Assembly (NCBI GenBank): GCA_016617855.1
Contig: JAECUM010092831.1
Span: 186,001-250,000 of the forward strand
Source: Megalonaias nervosa
Lineage: Eukaryota; Mollusca; Bivalvia; Unionida; Unionidae
Direction of reading: 5' to 3'
Length of the DNA: 64,000 nt
Notes under the pieces: model-generated
What the model saw: only the letters and a program-made list of their open reading frames with translations
What the model was told of the DNA's origin: nothing
The model's database searches: none
Part shown: positions 1 through 12,511 of the stretch, piece by piece
Layout: every line of letters begins with the position of its first letter
How positions within the stretch are numbered: the first letter of the stretch is position 1
Position numbers and translations under genes: made by a program

Positions 1-732
1 CTTGGGTAGTAACAACTTTATTCCTAAATTTTATGGGATCTCACACGCAGAGTGGTTGAAAGGTATATTTGAAAATGAAACCTTCAGGAGAAATCTCTTA
101 AGATCCGCTTAAGACCAGACTCTGGGCATCTCAGTGTAACCATTGACCCGGGGGGGGGGGGGTTTACATAAGTCTGCTGAAGAACCTCTACTGCCCTAGC
201 AAGCATGATGCTGAAAGACTTCCCTTGGAAGAAGTAAGACAATTAAAGATAAAACTGCCTGGGAAAGGTGTAAGAAGCCCAAAGTTGTGGATGCTTCCAG
301 TTACTGCATTTATTTTGCAGGAAGAGACGAGATGTTTGAAGATATAACCAATACTTCAGACTGTGGCTGAACAAGTAATGAATGCATACAATTCTTTCAA
401 TATAGCCTCCCTGTTAATTCATATTGGTTAATTGGATCTGTATATTTCCCAGTATACTTGCAACTGTATCAGTTTTAGTCATAACAGTATGAATTTTGTC
501 TCAATAGATTTTGAACTACTATGTAGTGGTTTTCATATCAACATTCTACATTGCTTTGGCATTTTTTAGATTGACTTTAATTCAAATTTGCCTTACGTTT
601 TGATCATAAATATGTATTCAATATAATTATGTGGTTTCACCATAATAGAACAATATGTATTGATTTGTCTGCCATGAAGAAAGAATCCTAGAACTCAATA
701 GCCCCTGGCTAGTGTCTCAGGTTTGCTGGAAG

Positions 733-771
733 CACACACACACACACACACAGATGTGTGTGTGTGTGTGT
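733..771. repeat. CA/TG dinucleotide tract with inverted halves
   Basis: A run of CA repeats is followed directly by AGATG and a run of TG repeats, so the two halves are complementary and can form a hairpin. Confidence 0.85.
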
Positions 772-960
772 AGACACCCACACAAACAAGAACATTTAGT
801 TAAGCAAAATGTTGATTTGGAAAGTTAATATTTTTCATTCATCATTTTTTTGTTCACACTGTTTATCTTTACAGTTAAGCTAATACAGCATGTAGTGTGC
901 GTGTGTGTATGTGGATGTTTTCAATTGAATCTAAAGTGTATGTGTCAGATATTATGATAT

Positions 961-990
961 TATAATTTAAATACATGTATTTAAATTATA
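961..990. repeat. Perfect 30-bp AT-rich palindrome
   Basis: The 30 bases read identically on both strands, centred on ACATGT within ATTTAAATACATGTATTTAA. A function is not evident; AT-rich palindromes are common in such introns. Confidence 0.85.
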
Positions 991-1763
991 ATTTGAAATA
1001 AGTCTAGGATGGAGTCGGCATGTCGATGTATGCTCTCAGAAAGTATATATACTTTCAGTGATTGCATACATTCGGTATAAAAGTATTTTTACTACTACAT
1101 TCATAAATAGTTGACTTGTTTTTGATAGACTAAAGAACAATTATCCCATATGTTTCAGTTAACATGCAGAACAGCATTTTGTGTAGTTGGTTTAATTTCC
1201 GTTATTGGCTATCTATTCAAAATTTATGTTGCTTTATTTTCACCAACTTAAATGACACACTGAAAAATTATGTTGATTTAAATCTATATCAGATTTTCTT
1301 CAGATGCAAATATGTAAAATGCATTTTATTTTTTATCAGCAAAAAATCATAAAAAAATATAATGCCTCAAAAAAGGGAACTCTCGTGAAACTAAGAAAAC
1401 TCTCATGAAAATACTTTCCTATCAGTTTTGATTGAAAAATCTGGCTATTTAAGTTTTTTGCTAGCTGTAAATTTCTTTCTAAGATAAGTATATATCAGTG
1501 GTTTACACAAAATTTACTGGTAAATGGTATTAAACAGGAACTAAATATATCTGATGGACAATGCATAAATGCTGCTCTTGTATTATGTTTAATGTATGTC
1601 ATTAGTTTAATACCAAGTTGTATTGCATCCTTTGATGCTGGCACCTATTAATCATTAGTGACAGTTCTTGTCTGGTGTGGGGAGTAGACTGGAGTCCTGC
1701 TGAGCTGACCTTGATGGGGTCATTCTCAGCTAATTTTAAAAGCAAAAACATTTGGAAAAATCT

Positions 1764-3075
1764 CTAGGAGTGAGCTCACCTGGCCAAAAGTCCAAGAGAG
1801 CTTATGGTACCTCCATCATCCATCTGTTTAATGTCCGTCTTGGGAACTATGGTACCTCAGTTGTTTGACTGTCAGACTCAGTATGTCCCTGGAGAAAAAT
1901 ACTTAGCTCCTGTTTACTCAGCATAATGAATTTAAAGTGCCATTAAAAACCAACTAAACCCCAAAAGTTGCTTGTTTACCACTCTGGAACCCATATTTCT
2001 GATCCAGTTTTGACCAGATTTGTTATGCAGACTTGTATCATCAGGATCACAGACAAATTTGTTAATGAGCAATTGCCATGCATATTAATGAGGATCTTGC
2101 ACTTGACTGCCTGTGGATGTTACCACTTTGGAGACGATATTTTGAGAAATAATTGGAATCTAGAGTAAAATTCATTCATATTAATTAAATGATTTTGATT
2201 TGTTTAGTTAACTTGTTACCACTCTGGAGGTCATATGTGTAGTTCTGATCCAACTTTGACCAAACTCAGAATATTAAATTATGTCATTAAGATCTTGGAT
2301 GAGCTTTGATAATGTGAATGATCCACAGATATTAATGAGTTGATCTTCCATTTCATTAGCTAAGTTTGCTACCATTTTGGAGGCCAGAGCTCTGATCCAG
2401 TTGTGTCCAAACTTGAAGTTTGGGCTTACATCATCATGAGTGTGGTAATGAGTGTGATCCACACAGAATGTGGTTTATCTTGCAGCTGATTGGCTGAGCT
2501 TGTTATCAAAGAAAGGTCTGATTATTTTATTACAAAAGTTAATACAAAATTTTAAAATTCAAATAAAAAGTGGTGAAAGTGCCAATGCCTAATGATGTTG
2601 TGATGTTGTAGTATCATGAATAACAATAAATCACACGATGTTGTATGGGGCAATGGAAAAGCATCTCACAGGTATTGTGAAATAAATGCTTATATCTCGT
2701 AAGTTTGATACAGAACAAGATCCATGCTAAAAGCATCTAATTGGTCGAGTGTGTTGCCATTCCATAGGCCAAATATCGGTGTAGATTTTCATTAGACTTT
2801 AAGCTTTTGTCATCAAGATTTTGGATCATTTACATAATAAATGAGATATTAATTAGGTAATCATACATCTGATTGGCTAGGCTTGTTAAAACATGAGAGG
2901 CAGTATTTCTGACCCAATTTTGATCACACTTGGTATATAGGCTTGCATTTTCAAGACATCCAGTTAGTTTTATTATGAGTGAGATCTATTCATATTGCTT
3001 GGTTGAGATTCTTACTATGTACTTGAGAGATGAGATTTCTGACCCAGATGAAATCAGTAAATAGATGTGTCATAA
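1764..3075. repeat. Diverged long-unit array with an AGCTCACCTG-type head
   Basis: It begins GAGCTCACCTGGCC, AAAAGTCCAAGAGAGCTTATGG, resembling the head of the array at 47825. Then follow diverged units, roughly 160-200 bp, each with CTTGTTACCACTCTGGAGG, CTGATCCAGTTTTGACCA and TTAATGAG phrases (for example near 1970, 2215, 2365 and 2885). Open frames inside (1968-2168, 2274-2462) are by-products of the repeat. Confidence 0.65.
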
Positions 3076-3087
3076 AGATTTCAGATG

Positions 3088-3452
3088 AGTACAATTATGA
3101 CTGGATCTATATACATTTATGACTGGATCTATGTACAGTTATGACTAGATTTATTTACAGTCATGACTGGATCTATGTACAATTATGGCTGGATCTATGT
3201 ACAACTATGACTGGATCTATGTACAATTATGACTGGATCTATGTACAATTATGACTGGATCTATTTACAATTATGACTGGATCTATTCACAATTATCACT
3301 GGCTCCATGTACAGTTATGACTAGATCTATATACAATTATGACTGGATCTGTGTACATTTATGACTGGAGTGGATCTGTGTACATTTATGACTGGATCTA
3401 TTTACAGTTATGACTTGATCTATGTACAATTATGACTGGAACTATGTACTTT
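3088..3452. repeat. 22-bp minisatellite, about 16 copies
   Basis: The unit is ATGACTGGATCTATGTACA plus ATT. Successive GACTGGATCT copies at 3231 and 3253 are 22 bases apart. Copies vary mainly at the CTATGTAC/CTATTTAC position. Confidence 0.92.
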
Positions 3453-4908
3453 ACTTAAGTCTTTATCTTTCAAAAGAATTATCATCAGACTATAGTAAAA
3501 TAGGTAAAATTTACATGATTTAAAAGCTGGTACATGAAAAACATCAGATGATTTCCAAACTCATTTTAAAATGCTCTTAGTGATTCACTACAGTGATTCT
3601 CCTAATAAGAGCACTCAGTAATGTTTTTGTTGAATAATGTTTTTGTTGAAGAATTATGTATTATAGTGGTTATTGTCCAGCTGAATAATAAACTGAAATA
3701 GATACTGTAATGACAAGAAGAGATTATATGAATGAATTATATTTTCTATCCAATAAAGATAACAGGAAAAGAAAGGATTAATGTATAAAAGTAGATTTAT
3801 AAATCAGTAAAAGAATTACCCTTTCAAGGTGAAATGAGCAGTGACCTTTCTGTACCATTAAATTTTGTGACTTTTTCTTTTATTTCTTAATCTCCTGTTT
3901 CCGTATTTGATGCCTCATTTAAAAATTTACAAATATTTAACAATTATTTATGTTTTTCATACAAGATTGTATCAGACATATACATTGGTCATTTGATATA
4001 TCTGAATCTTACATCAATAGTTTTTCAAAACTGTGTGAAATGTGAAATTTTTATCTTGATTCAAATGATGATTCTTTTATTTCCCAATTTATTGTTTCAT
4101 TATTTGATGCTTCAGTTAAAACTAACCTAAAATTAACAGGAATTTATGTTTATTTATACATGATTATATCAAAGATATATTTTACAAACAATACATTGGT
4201 CATTTGATATTCTAAATAGTAAATCAGTATATTTTGTAAGCTGTTTTTTTTTAAAATGTGAACTTCTCCTGTATTCAGTTATATGAGGTTAGAAAATAAT
4301 ACAAGAAAACAACACCTTAAATATGATTTACTCTCATTCTTTTTTATAAACATTTTGCAGTATTTTCTGTCATTTTATGCAAACTGTAAATCTTCTTATT
4401 ATAATTTTTTGTATGAAAATTAAAGGATTGTGCAAAAGATTTGAAACTTCTGTGTTTGAAAATATATGATACAGTAAATTAATTTTAATTTTTATGGATA
4501 GATAGTGTACCAAAAATTAGAGGGTGTGAAAAGTTAAAAGAATTAAGGTAATTAACATAGCATTGTTTTCTTAGATTGCCATAATAGCCTCCTTAGTGAA
4601 ATGGTGGATATCAGGCCCACTTGGCCTTTTACTTTCTGTTTATATTGAAATGAAAATGGTTTATAGATGCCATTAATTTCAATGGCTTAATGAAAGGAAA
4701 CTCCCATCCAGAAAAGTCATCAGAATTCTTGTTAAAAATCCCGTAATATTTGAATTGTCAAGACATTACAAGAATTATTTTAAATGGTCTAATTTTATAT
4801 TTCATGATATATTTTACAATAGGTGGTAAGAATTAAATAAATGAGCAGTGGATTTGATAACTACTCAAACAACACATGTAATAATTGTTAAACTTTTGTA
4901 TTCTTCAG

Positions 4909-5059
4909 GGTTTTTTTCGAAGAGCACTACAGGATGTTGGAGACCCAGCCAGAAAGAAGTGTTTTTATAATAAGAATTGTGAAATAACTGTACTGACAAG
5001 AAACAGATGCCAATATTGTCGTTTGCAAAAGTGTTTAGCATTGGGCATGTCCAGATCAG
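4909..5059 (+). CDS. Nuclear receptor exon: second zinc finger of the DBD
   Basis: The exon follows a pyrimidine-rich acceptor ending TTCTTCAG and starts at the GFFRR of the DNA-recognition helix, the usual position of the intron between the two zinc fingers of nuclear receptors. It ends TCAG before a GTTGGT donor, phase 1. Zinc ligands are C18, C24, C34 and C37 (spacing 5, 9, 2), followed by [13 protein letters not shown], a standard receptor ending. The stretch between FFRR and C18 is 12 residues ([12 protein letters not shown]), about three longer than in Rev-erb, E78 or ROR. Splicing to the next exon gives GMSRS then [10 protein letters not shown], equivalent to the GMSR-DAVRFGR type T/A-box of NR1 receptors. 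Reading on into the intron (GW then stop) would end the protein, which supports the chosen donor. Confidence 0.93.
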
Positions 5060-8000
5060 GTTGGTAAATTTTCACATATAATAAGTCTAAAATTAAAATG
5101 TTATTTTTTTTTAGCTCACTGGGATGGAAGGCCAGATTAGCATATACTTTAGTCCTGCATTTGTTGTGCATTGTGTGGCATCTCATGTGGTGTGCACTGA
5201 TCAGCATTTGTAATTTTTACTGAACCAGTGTCCATATAAATGTGACATTACATCCTTTTATGAAAACCTTTCAAGTTTTTACAAATTATGCTAGCTTCCC
5301 TACAATATGGAGTTCATTGCTATAAATAGATATACCCATATATGACCCCTTTACAAGAACCACTAAATAGAATTGGACAAAATTAACAGAAAGTAATCTT
5401 TCCTTGAGCATACATGTGATTCTACCAAGGGTAGGACAAAAATAACATTTTAAAGGCCACCCACCAGTCATAGAATTTAATAGCTGAAATCAACCACTTT
5501 TGAAAAATGAAAGATTTTAATTTTTTAAATGGTATTTTTATGCATTCCAAACCAACATTGCAGAAACCAGAGACAATCAGACTATTGGTGACCAGAAATG
5601 TGAAACTGGTGCAGTGATGTATGGCTGAGCAATTGACTTAAGAAAGCTAACATGTTTACAACAAAATGTTAATTGATTATCTTATGATTATAATTTGGAG
5701 AGTTGATAGCCAAATACAGAATGTTGTATGAGATATTGTAAGTAAATAAGAGATCAAAGGTGGTCCATGATGGCTTTCAATTCTTTGAATAATAATAATA
5801 GGCCAACATTTGGCAGACATGAGATAAAAAGGAGAGACCAACCAATAATGATTTCAGCAGAAATACTTAAGTTAATACTTTTTGGTATTGTTTAATTGTT
5901 ATCACTTTTGTTCAGTATATTTTCAGAGAAATATTTAAGGGCAGCTCATATATTTTTTCTTCAGTTCATGTCAAAATACCAAAATGTGTACATTCTTCAG
6001 TGCTGAAATTCCACTGTGTAAGAAATATGTGACACGGAATACATCTGTCCATCTTGGTGAACTTCCTTCTTGGGATAAACTTAGCTTGGAGGAGTATTGG
6101 AGAGCAGTCAGTTGCCTTAAAAAACTCAGCCACAGGAAAACTGGAGTTTTAATATCTTTGCTGGCTGAGCATGGTTGTTTTGTTATTGCTACATTTTAAT
6201 GCTGATACAGAGATTACATTATCCATTGATCACAAATCACAAAATGGTTGAAATGAAATCTAGACCAGAAACTATTGAGAGCCTGCTAAGTGTGAAACTT
6301 AATAATCACAATGAATGGCATCAGTAGTCACCAGTCTATGATCTTGTGAAGAAAAATAAAAATGCTTTTGGGTTTCATCTTATTTTTTAATAACTTAGCA
6401 TGCAGTGAACTATAAGATATTCAGCTCTTTCGTTTTCATTTAATTGATCAATTGTATCGGTTCAGTATTAACATTTGTCCCAAAAATCTGATTAATGTTC
6501 AAAATTTGCTGTTTTATTATAGTGTGAAAAAAATACATATAAAAAGAAATCCACTTATTTTCTTTTCAGTCCATTAAAACAGGTCAAATTTATGAAAATA
6601 AAAAATCTACTGGTCTAAAAGCTACTGGTCAAAATTTGTAAATCTTCCAGTTTGATGTCCTGGTTCTGTCACATGTATGCTTGAGACCTTTCAGGTTTGT
6701 TTAGATGTTTGACTTCAGATATGGCCATCATTACTGCATAATGAAAAAAGCTTTTTAAATAGTTTCTTCATAAGAACCTTTAAACATAATTCTTGCAGAC
6801 TTGACAGAAAGCATTCTGGAATAAAGACCTTTCAGATTGTTACAGATGATTTATATCTGCTATCAAAAATAGCCACCATTACTAAAAGCTGCAAAACCTT
6901 CATGTTGCTACATGTAAGAGAGCACTCATCATAATTTTCCAAATTTGCACATCTACCATCAATAGCATCCTGATATAAAGGTCTTTCAGTTTGTTTGTTT
7001 GTTTGTTTTTTTTTCTTACAAATGATGCTGATCCACTATTCAATATGACCAGAAGAAATTTAATTGACTTCTCTAAAATTTGCTCAAGAGAAGCGAAGTA
7101 AATTTGACAGAATGCATTATTACAGATTATTTGTTAAATGGTGTACTACAGTAACATAAGTAAGGTAAGTAATATCAGGCCCACTTGAACCTCTGCAATG
7201 TACTCAGAATTTGTACTGTGTACTCTTGATGGATCAGATGTTAGCATAGGTTGGTCTATGAATTGAAGGAAATAAGACAGACTTTCATAGGTAACCATGC
7301 CAAACTTGAACCCCAAGTGACAATTTTAATTACAAAATACATTGTAATAACAAACATTTTCTAACTGTGAATGCTCTGGATTGACCTAAAAATTGTCATG
7401 GCATGTGGCAAGAGGCCATTCTCTATCTGTGTGTGAGATTGTGTGTGTGTGTATCCATGTATGCATGTGTGTGCACACATGGGGTGGGGGGTGAAACAAT
7501 CTGTATCAATACTTTTTCCATATCATTACAAGAGGTGAAGAATTGATACAAAGATACTTATCCTATTCAAGTTTCTTTAATCTTCATCAGTGTGAATAAA
7601 TAAATATTAGTCATTTGCCTTTTTATTCTTTAAACTGAGATATCGTCTAAAACAGTCATAGCAGACACATGCATTTATCTTTGTAGGTAACAAAGAAGAA
7701 CTAATGACAACACCCGTTTGCCTTCTACAACTTTAGCAAACACAAGGCATACATGCCAATCATTACTCATTTGGCGTAATCATTACACTTTTTTTTTCAC
7801 CAAATTATGTTTTCCGTGAGACTGCATATTGATTACGCTTTTTTGCTACAGTAAAAAATAAAATAAAAATAAAGCAAACAAAATTTAATTTGTCATTTTA
7901 TTATTATCTCTTTAATTCCACTCATAAATTTGAGAATATTTGTAAAAAAAAGTGACTGCTGCGTAAGAATAGTATAAGAGTATTTTCTTTATTTGCTATT

Positions 8001-10210
8001 GATAGCAACTGTATATGACCCATTTTGAAGAAAACAGACTGATTTCTTCAACATTGATCTTTGCCTAACAGATTAATTTTATTGATCACGTAGTTATTTA
8101 GTGAACCAGAAAATGGCACCAGATGTTAAATGAAATGCTTTACGGTGTGAGTTTTGGATGTTATATGATGGAAATGTTGGAGCAGATGGATTTTTCAAAA
8201 TTCTAAACATGTCAGATCAGAAATAGTGACAAATCAGAGCACCTGACCGTGATCATTGCACAATCACAATCATTCAGTGAAAGTTACACATGTAGAATAG
8301 TTGAAGCAAGTGCTGAATATAAATAATTTTTCGGTATATTTTGTGTTTGTATTCTGGTTCTAATCCATATGGAGTTTGCCATTTGTGACAAGATTTTTGA
8401 CCAGCTGCAGAACCAGGTTAGTGGTAAAAATGTGTCTTTTTCATACATGCTGTAATTCTGGCATGTAATATATAGATTACACTTTCTGTGCCCAAATTTT
8501 GCTTTTTTTGCTACCTATAATATCAATAATTACGCTTATATCTCTCGGGGGGGGGGGGGTTGGCATGTATGAAAAGGGACTAACATGTGGTTTGAAATCT
8601 GCCCCCACAATCCATGCTGATTATTTAATCCCGTTGGTATCAGCATAAAGAAGACATTCCAGATTTGTTCTGCATGTGATTTATATATTTGACTGATTAT
8701 TTGATAACCACTTTTGTGCAAAGTTTTGCAGTTGCTTTGCAATTTGTCTACTTGTATCGCAGATGAGGGCTACACTTCTGGTGTGTCACAGTTATATTCA
8801 ATTCTGATAGATGGTTATTGTTTGTTTAGGTCCAGAGTAAAACAAGAACCACTAATCAGAACTTGAACTTGTTCACTGGGCGACACACCAAAAGTATTAG
8901 CATCCAGACTCAATGTAAACTTCATGCAGAAGTTGTTATTAAATGATCTGTAAAACGTACTTAAATAATACATGGGGTATAAGTTTGAAATGTCACCTTT
9001 TATGCTGATATATGTAATCAGAGACTGAATGTGCTATCTATGGAGTAAAAATCTGACTTCAGAGAAATGTTGCCACTGATCACAAACTTTATTAAAGTTG
9101 ACTTCAACATTCTTATTCAGTCTTGTGATATGTAATATCTGTTTTTCAGCACATCTTTTTTGATGTACTTAACTTCAGTTGAATTGGGTTGTTCTACTTT
9201 GTTTACTTTACCTATGCAGATTAGCTAAATGGACTCACCCACAGCAGAATTTGACATGACACATCACCCTAGCTAATGTCAGCCAATTAAGTAATCTCTG
9301 AAAGGTGGTTGTATATCTCTGACTGCCTTAACTCTTAAATGTATTAGCTGTATGCCTTGAGGACAGGTTTCCTTGAGCTTTGAGCAGGACTGTTTAAATG
9401 TTCATAACATACTACAGATTACATATATATATTGTCGGGGTCAAGAAATATTGGGGGTGTTTTTGTTGTTGAAAAACTTTTGGGATAAAATTCCAGAAAA
9501 TCTTGGGGTTTTTTTTAACATTGCCAGGTCCAGGGTGTGTCTCCAGAATAGTTTTTTTTGTGTGTGACACATTGTGTTATGGCAGGTATGGAAGTGGGTG
9601 TTGTCAAAAATTTCTCTTTTTCACTCACAGAAATGAGTGTATGTCTGCAGCAGTTGTTTTGCATCTGCAGGAAGTAGAATGTGAAGGAATTGATTGTTAG
9701 TCATCTCCACTCCGATACGTGGACTTGTTCTAGACAAAATTCTTCTTGCCTGAGGAAACTGCACTTTTTCTTCATTTTTGAAGATAACACTGTAATGCCT
9801 TCCAAATTTAAAGGAAATGTTTTGAAAGTGTTCATGCAGTAAAAAGCCAAGAGGAGTCATGCGCCTAATCAAATGGAGCAGCCTGAAATGGCCTTAAATA
9901 GTTTTAAAAATTCACTGACACCTAATAGGCATTCTGTTTGGAAGTATTTTTTGAATCTTGTCATGGATGAAAATGGAATATGAACAGATGTCTCTGTGAT
10001 CTGCATACTAGAAACAACCAGTATGTCAACACATATAAAATGGCAACACCTTTTAATTACTGAGAGACCTTCAGAAGATGAAACAAACATCAATTTGATA
10101 TGTGTATGGTATTATAGGCTATGTAACATAAATCATATAGTATCTATATACGACAAAGGTGTATTATTTCACCCCTTTATCTATCTACATCCCTATCTCT
10201 CTCTCTCTCT

Positions 10211-10257
<47 letters not shown>

Positions 10258-11915
10258 CTAATGGGTAAGAGAGTTATAATTTGTTCCAAGCAGGAATCAA
10301 ACGCAAGCCATGAATAATGGCCAACTATTGAACTGTTGCCTAGCTCCCATGCACCAGATGTATAAAAGGAAAGAAATAAGGCCCATTATGTTTTAATTTA
10401 AAATAAGCCCTTTTGACATCAATTTAGAGAATGTCTCATTTGCGTATATTTTGTGTTACAGTATTTTTGTACTGGAGGAATTTAGAGAATTCAAGGCAGG
10501 GTGAATGTACTTGCACAAGTAACTACTTGTACTTGATTAATTTTCCAGACTTGTTCATCAATGTTACCAGGTTACCAGATTTACAGACTTTTAATAAAAA
10601 CAAATACATGTTGTGCTGACTTGGATCTGTCATTTCATTGGGATACAACAGATTAGGGTCAATGCCCTATTCATTTAGAGCTCTTGTACAACACAGTGCA
10701 TACAGTAGGCACTGCACATGTTGCAAGTAAACATAAACACTGATCTGACTACATGTAATTGGATGCATGTCTAATATGTGATGTGCATGCATCTAATGTT
10801 AGCTGGGGCCCTACCATATGTATCTGTCTGAATTTTCTTTTGCATTAGGTGCTTTGTGATTCAGATAGGTTTACAAGTGCAGTTAGACTGGGTTGTCATT
10901 TTACTATTAGGTTCAACAGATGTGAAGCATACAAATCGGTTTATTTGAATTATCACTATTATTTCTTTAGACAGTCACAAATTTACATGTATATAGAGGT
11001 TATACAGGGAGCTGTATGGTGCAGCAAGAATGCAGATGTTAATCATGTACTATGCAGCACCCCAGGGCCAGTGGAGGAATTTGCATGCTAAATTATCTTC
11101 TTCATCTCCAACTAAAATATGCAGTACATTTACAGAATGAGTGAGAGGTCTACATGCATAGAGGATAGAGCAAGTTTTTATGAAACTGGTCTAATCTTCA
11201 AATTAAAATCTGTTTTTTTTTTAAAAAAGCTAATTAAATTCAAATTAAAACATTAATTACTATCTTAAGGGGACTTGTTGGTGAATAAGGATCTTTGAAA
11301 ATACATTCTCCAAATTGAGATTATTTGTAATTTAATGGCCAAGTCTGGTGGTCTTAGAGCATTTGAATTCAACTTAACTGCTTTGCAAATGTGGAAAATA
11401 AAAGCTCCATATTAAAATAAAATGCACATGGAGGAACTTGTAAGTTAGTCCAGAATATCTTGGCATTGTTTTTCATTTAAGTCTTAGTGGAAGTGTTTTT
11501 AACTAGAACACTACAGCACAGCATGTGATGCAGGTAGGAAGGATCATTACATGTACATCTGGTATTATAAGTCTGATCATCTGTCAGCAAACTTAGAAAA
11601 ATGACTGGTTTTGTCATTTTAGAAGAAGACTTTTTGTTGCAGGTACAGTTCATCTTACAGTTGGGTGCATACAGCATTGTAGTTTAACATTTGATTGCTG
11701 CACAAATTCAGTCCCATTAATCAAACACTGCACCTGTGTAGTTAACAAAGAAGTTATAGTACAAGAGAAATAAGATGTTATGAATATTCATCTGGGTTTT
11801 ATGGCTTTTGGAGGGACTTAATTATATATAGATCACAGATGTTACACTTCAAGTACATGAGTTTAATCTGTATGGAATAATGTACCTATATCTCATTATT
11901 AACACATACATGCAG

Positions 11916-11963
<48 letters not shown>

Positions 11964-12462
11964 AGAATGAATGAGTGGTAAATTCATATGCTAATGATAC
12001 TCATATTTCATATCCTAATTTTAAGATGATAAACCACCAGAAAAAAAAATCTTTAATTTATTACAAAGATGCAGTTTATATAATAAGACCAGACATTTTA
12101 TGTTATGATGTTATCTATCCCTCCCACCCTTCATCCGTCCATCCATCCATCCACCCACCCAGTAACTTGAGTTGTCTACCATTTACAGTCACCAAAACTT
12201 TGGGGATAACATGCAGTTGGGGTAAATAAGAATCCTATCTATTTTGGCTTCGAAAGCTCAGTTTAATGTTATTATGACTACAAGAAGAAAAATGGTTTCT
12301 GCAGATTATCTCAAGTTGACAACCATCTACATTTACCAAACATTGTAGATGGCTTGCACTTTGGATAAAGACACTGAAAGAAGCAAAATTGTCTCAAACA
12401 ATGACTTGAGTTCTCCATCATCTTTGGATACAAAACATTGTGAAAAGCTTGTACTCAGGGTG

Positions 12463-12511
<49 letters not shown>

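Larger units (their letters stand above)
1..4908 (+). other. Intron (or upstream) sequence before the zinc-finger-II exon
   Basis: No coding exon was recognised. In particular, no CxxC...CEGCK-type first zinc finger with a GT donor was seen. It holds a G-run (about 150-161), a CA/TG tract, a short perfect palindrome, a diverged long-unit array and a 22-bp minisatellite, each listed separately. Bases 3460-4900 are AT-rich with nothing recognisable beyond the acceptor at 4901-4908. Confidence 0.7.

Noticed and set aside
3088..3452. CRISPR-like regular repeat
   Set aside because: Units are contiguous without spacers; it is a minisatellite in a eukaryotic intron.
1..4908. Search for the first zinc finger exon of the receptor
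   Set aside because: No CxxC-x13-CxxCK pattern with a following GT donor was seen in any plus-strand frame; the exon is presumed upstream of the window.
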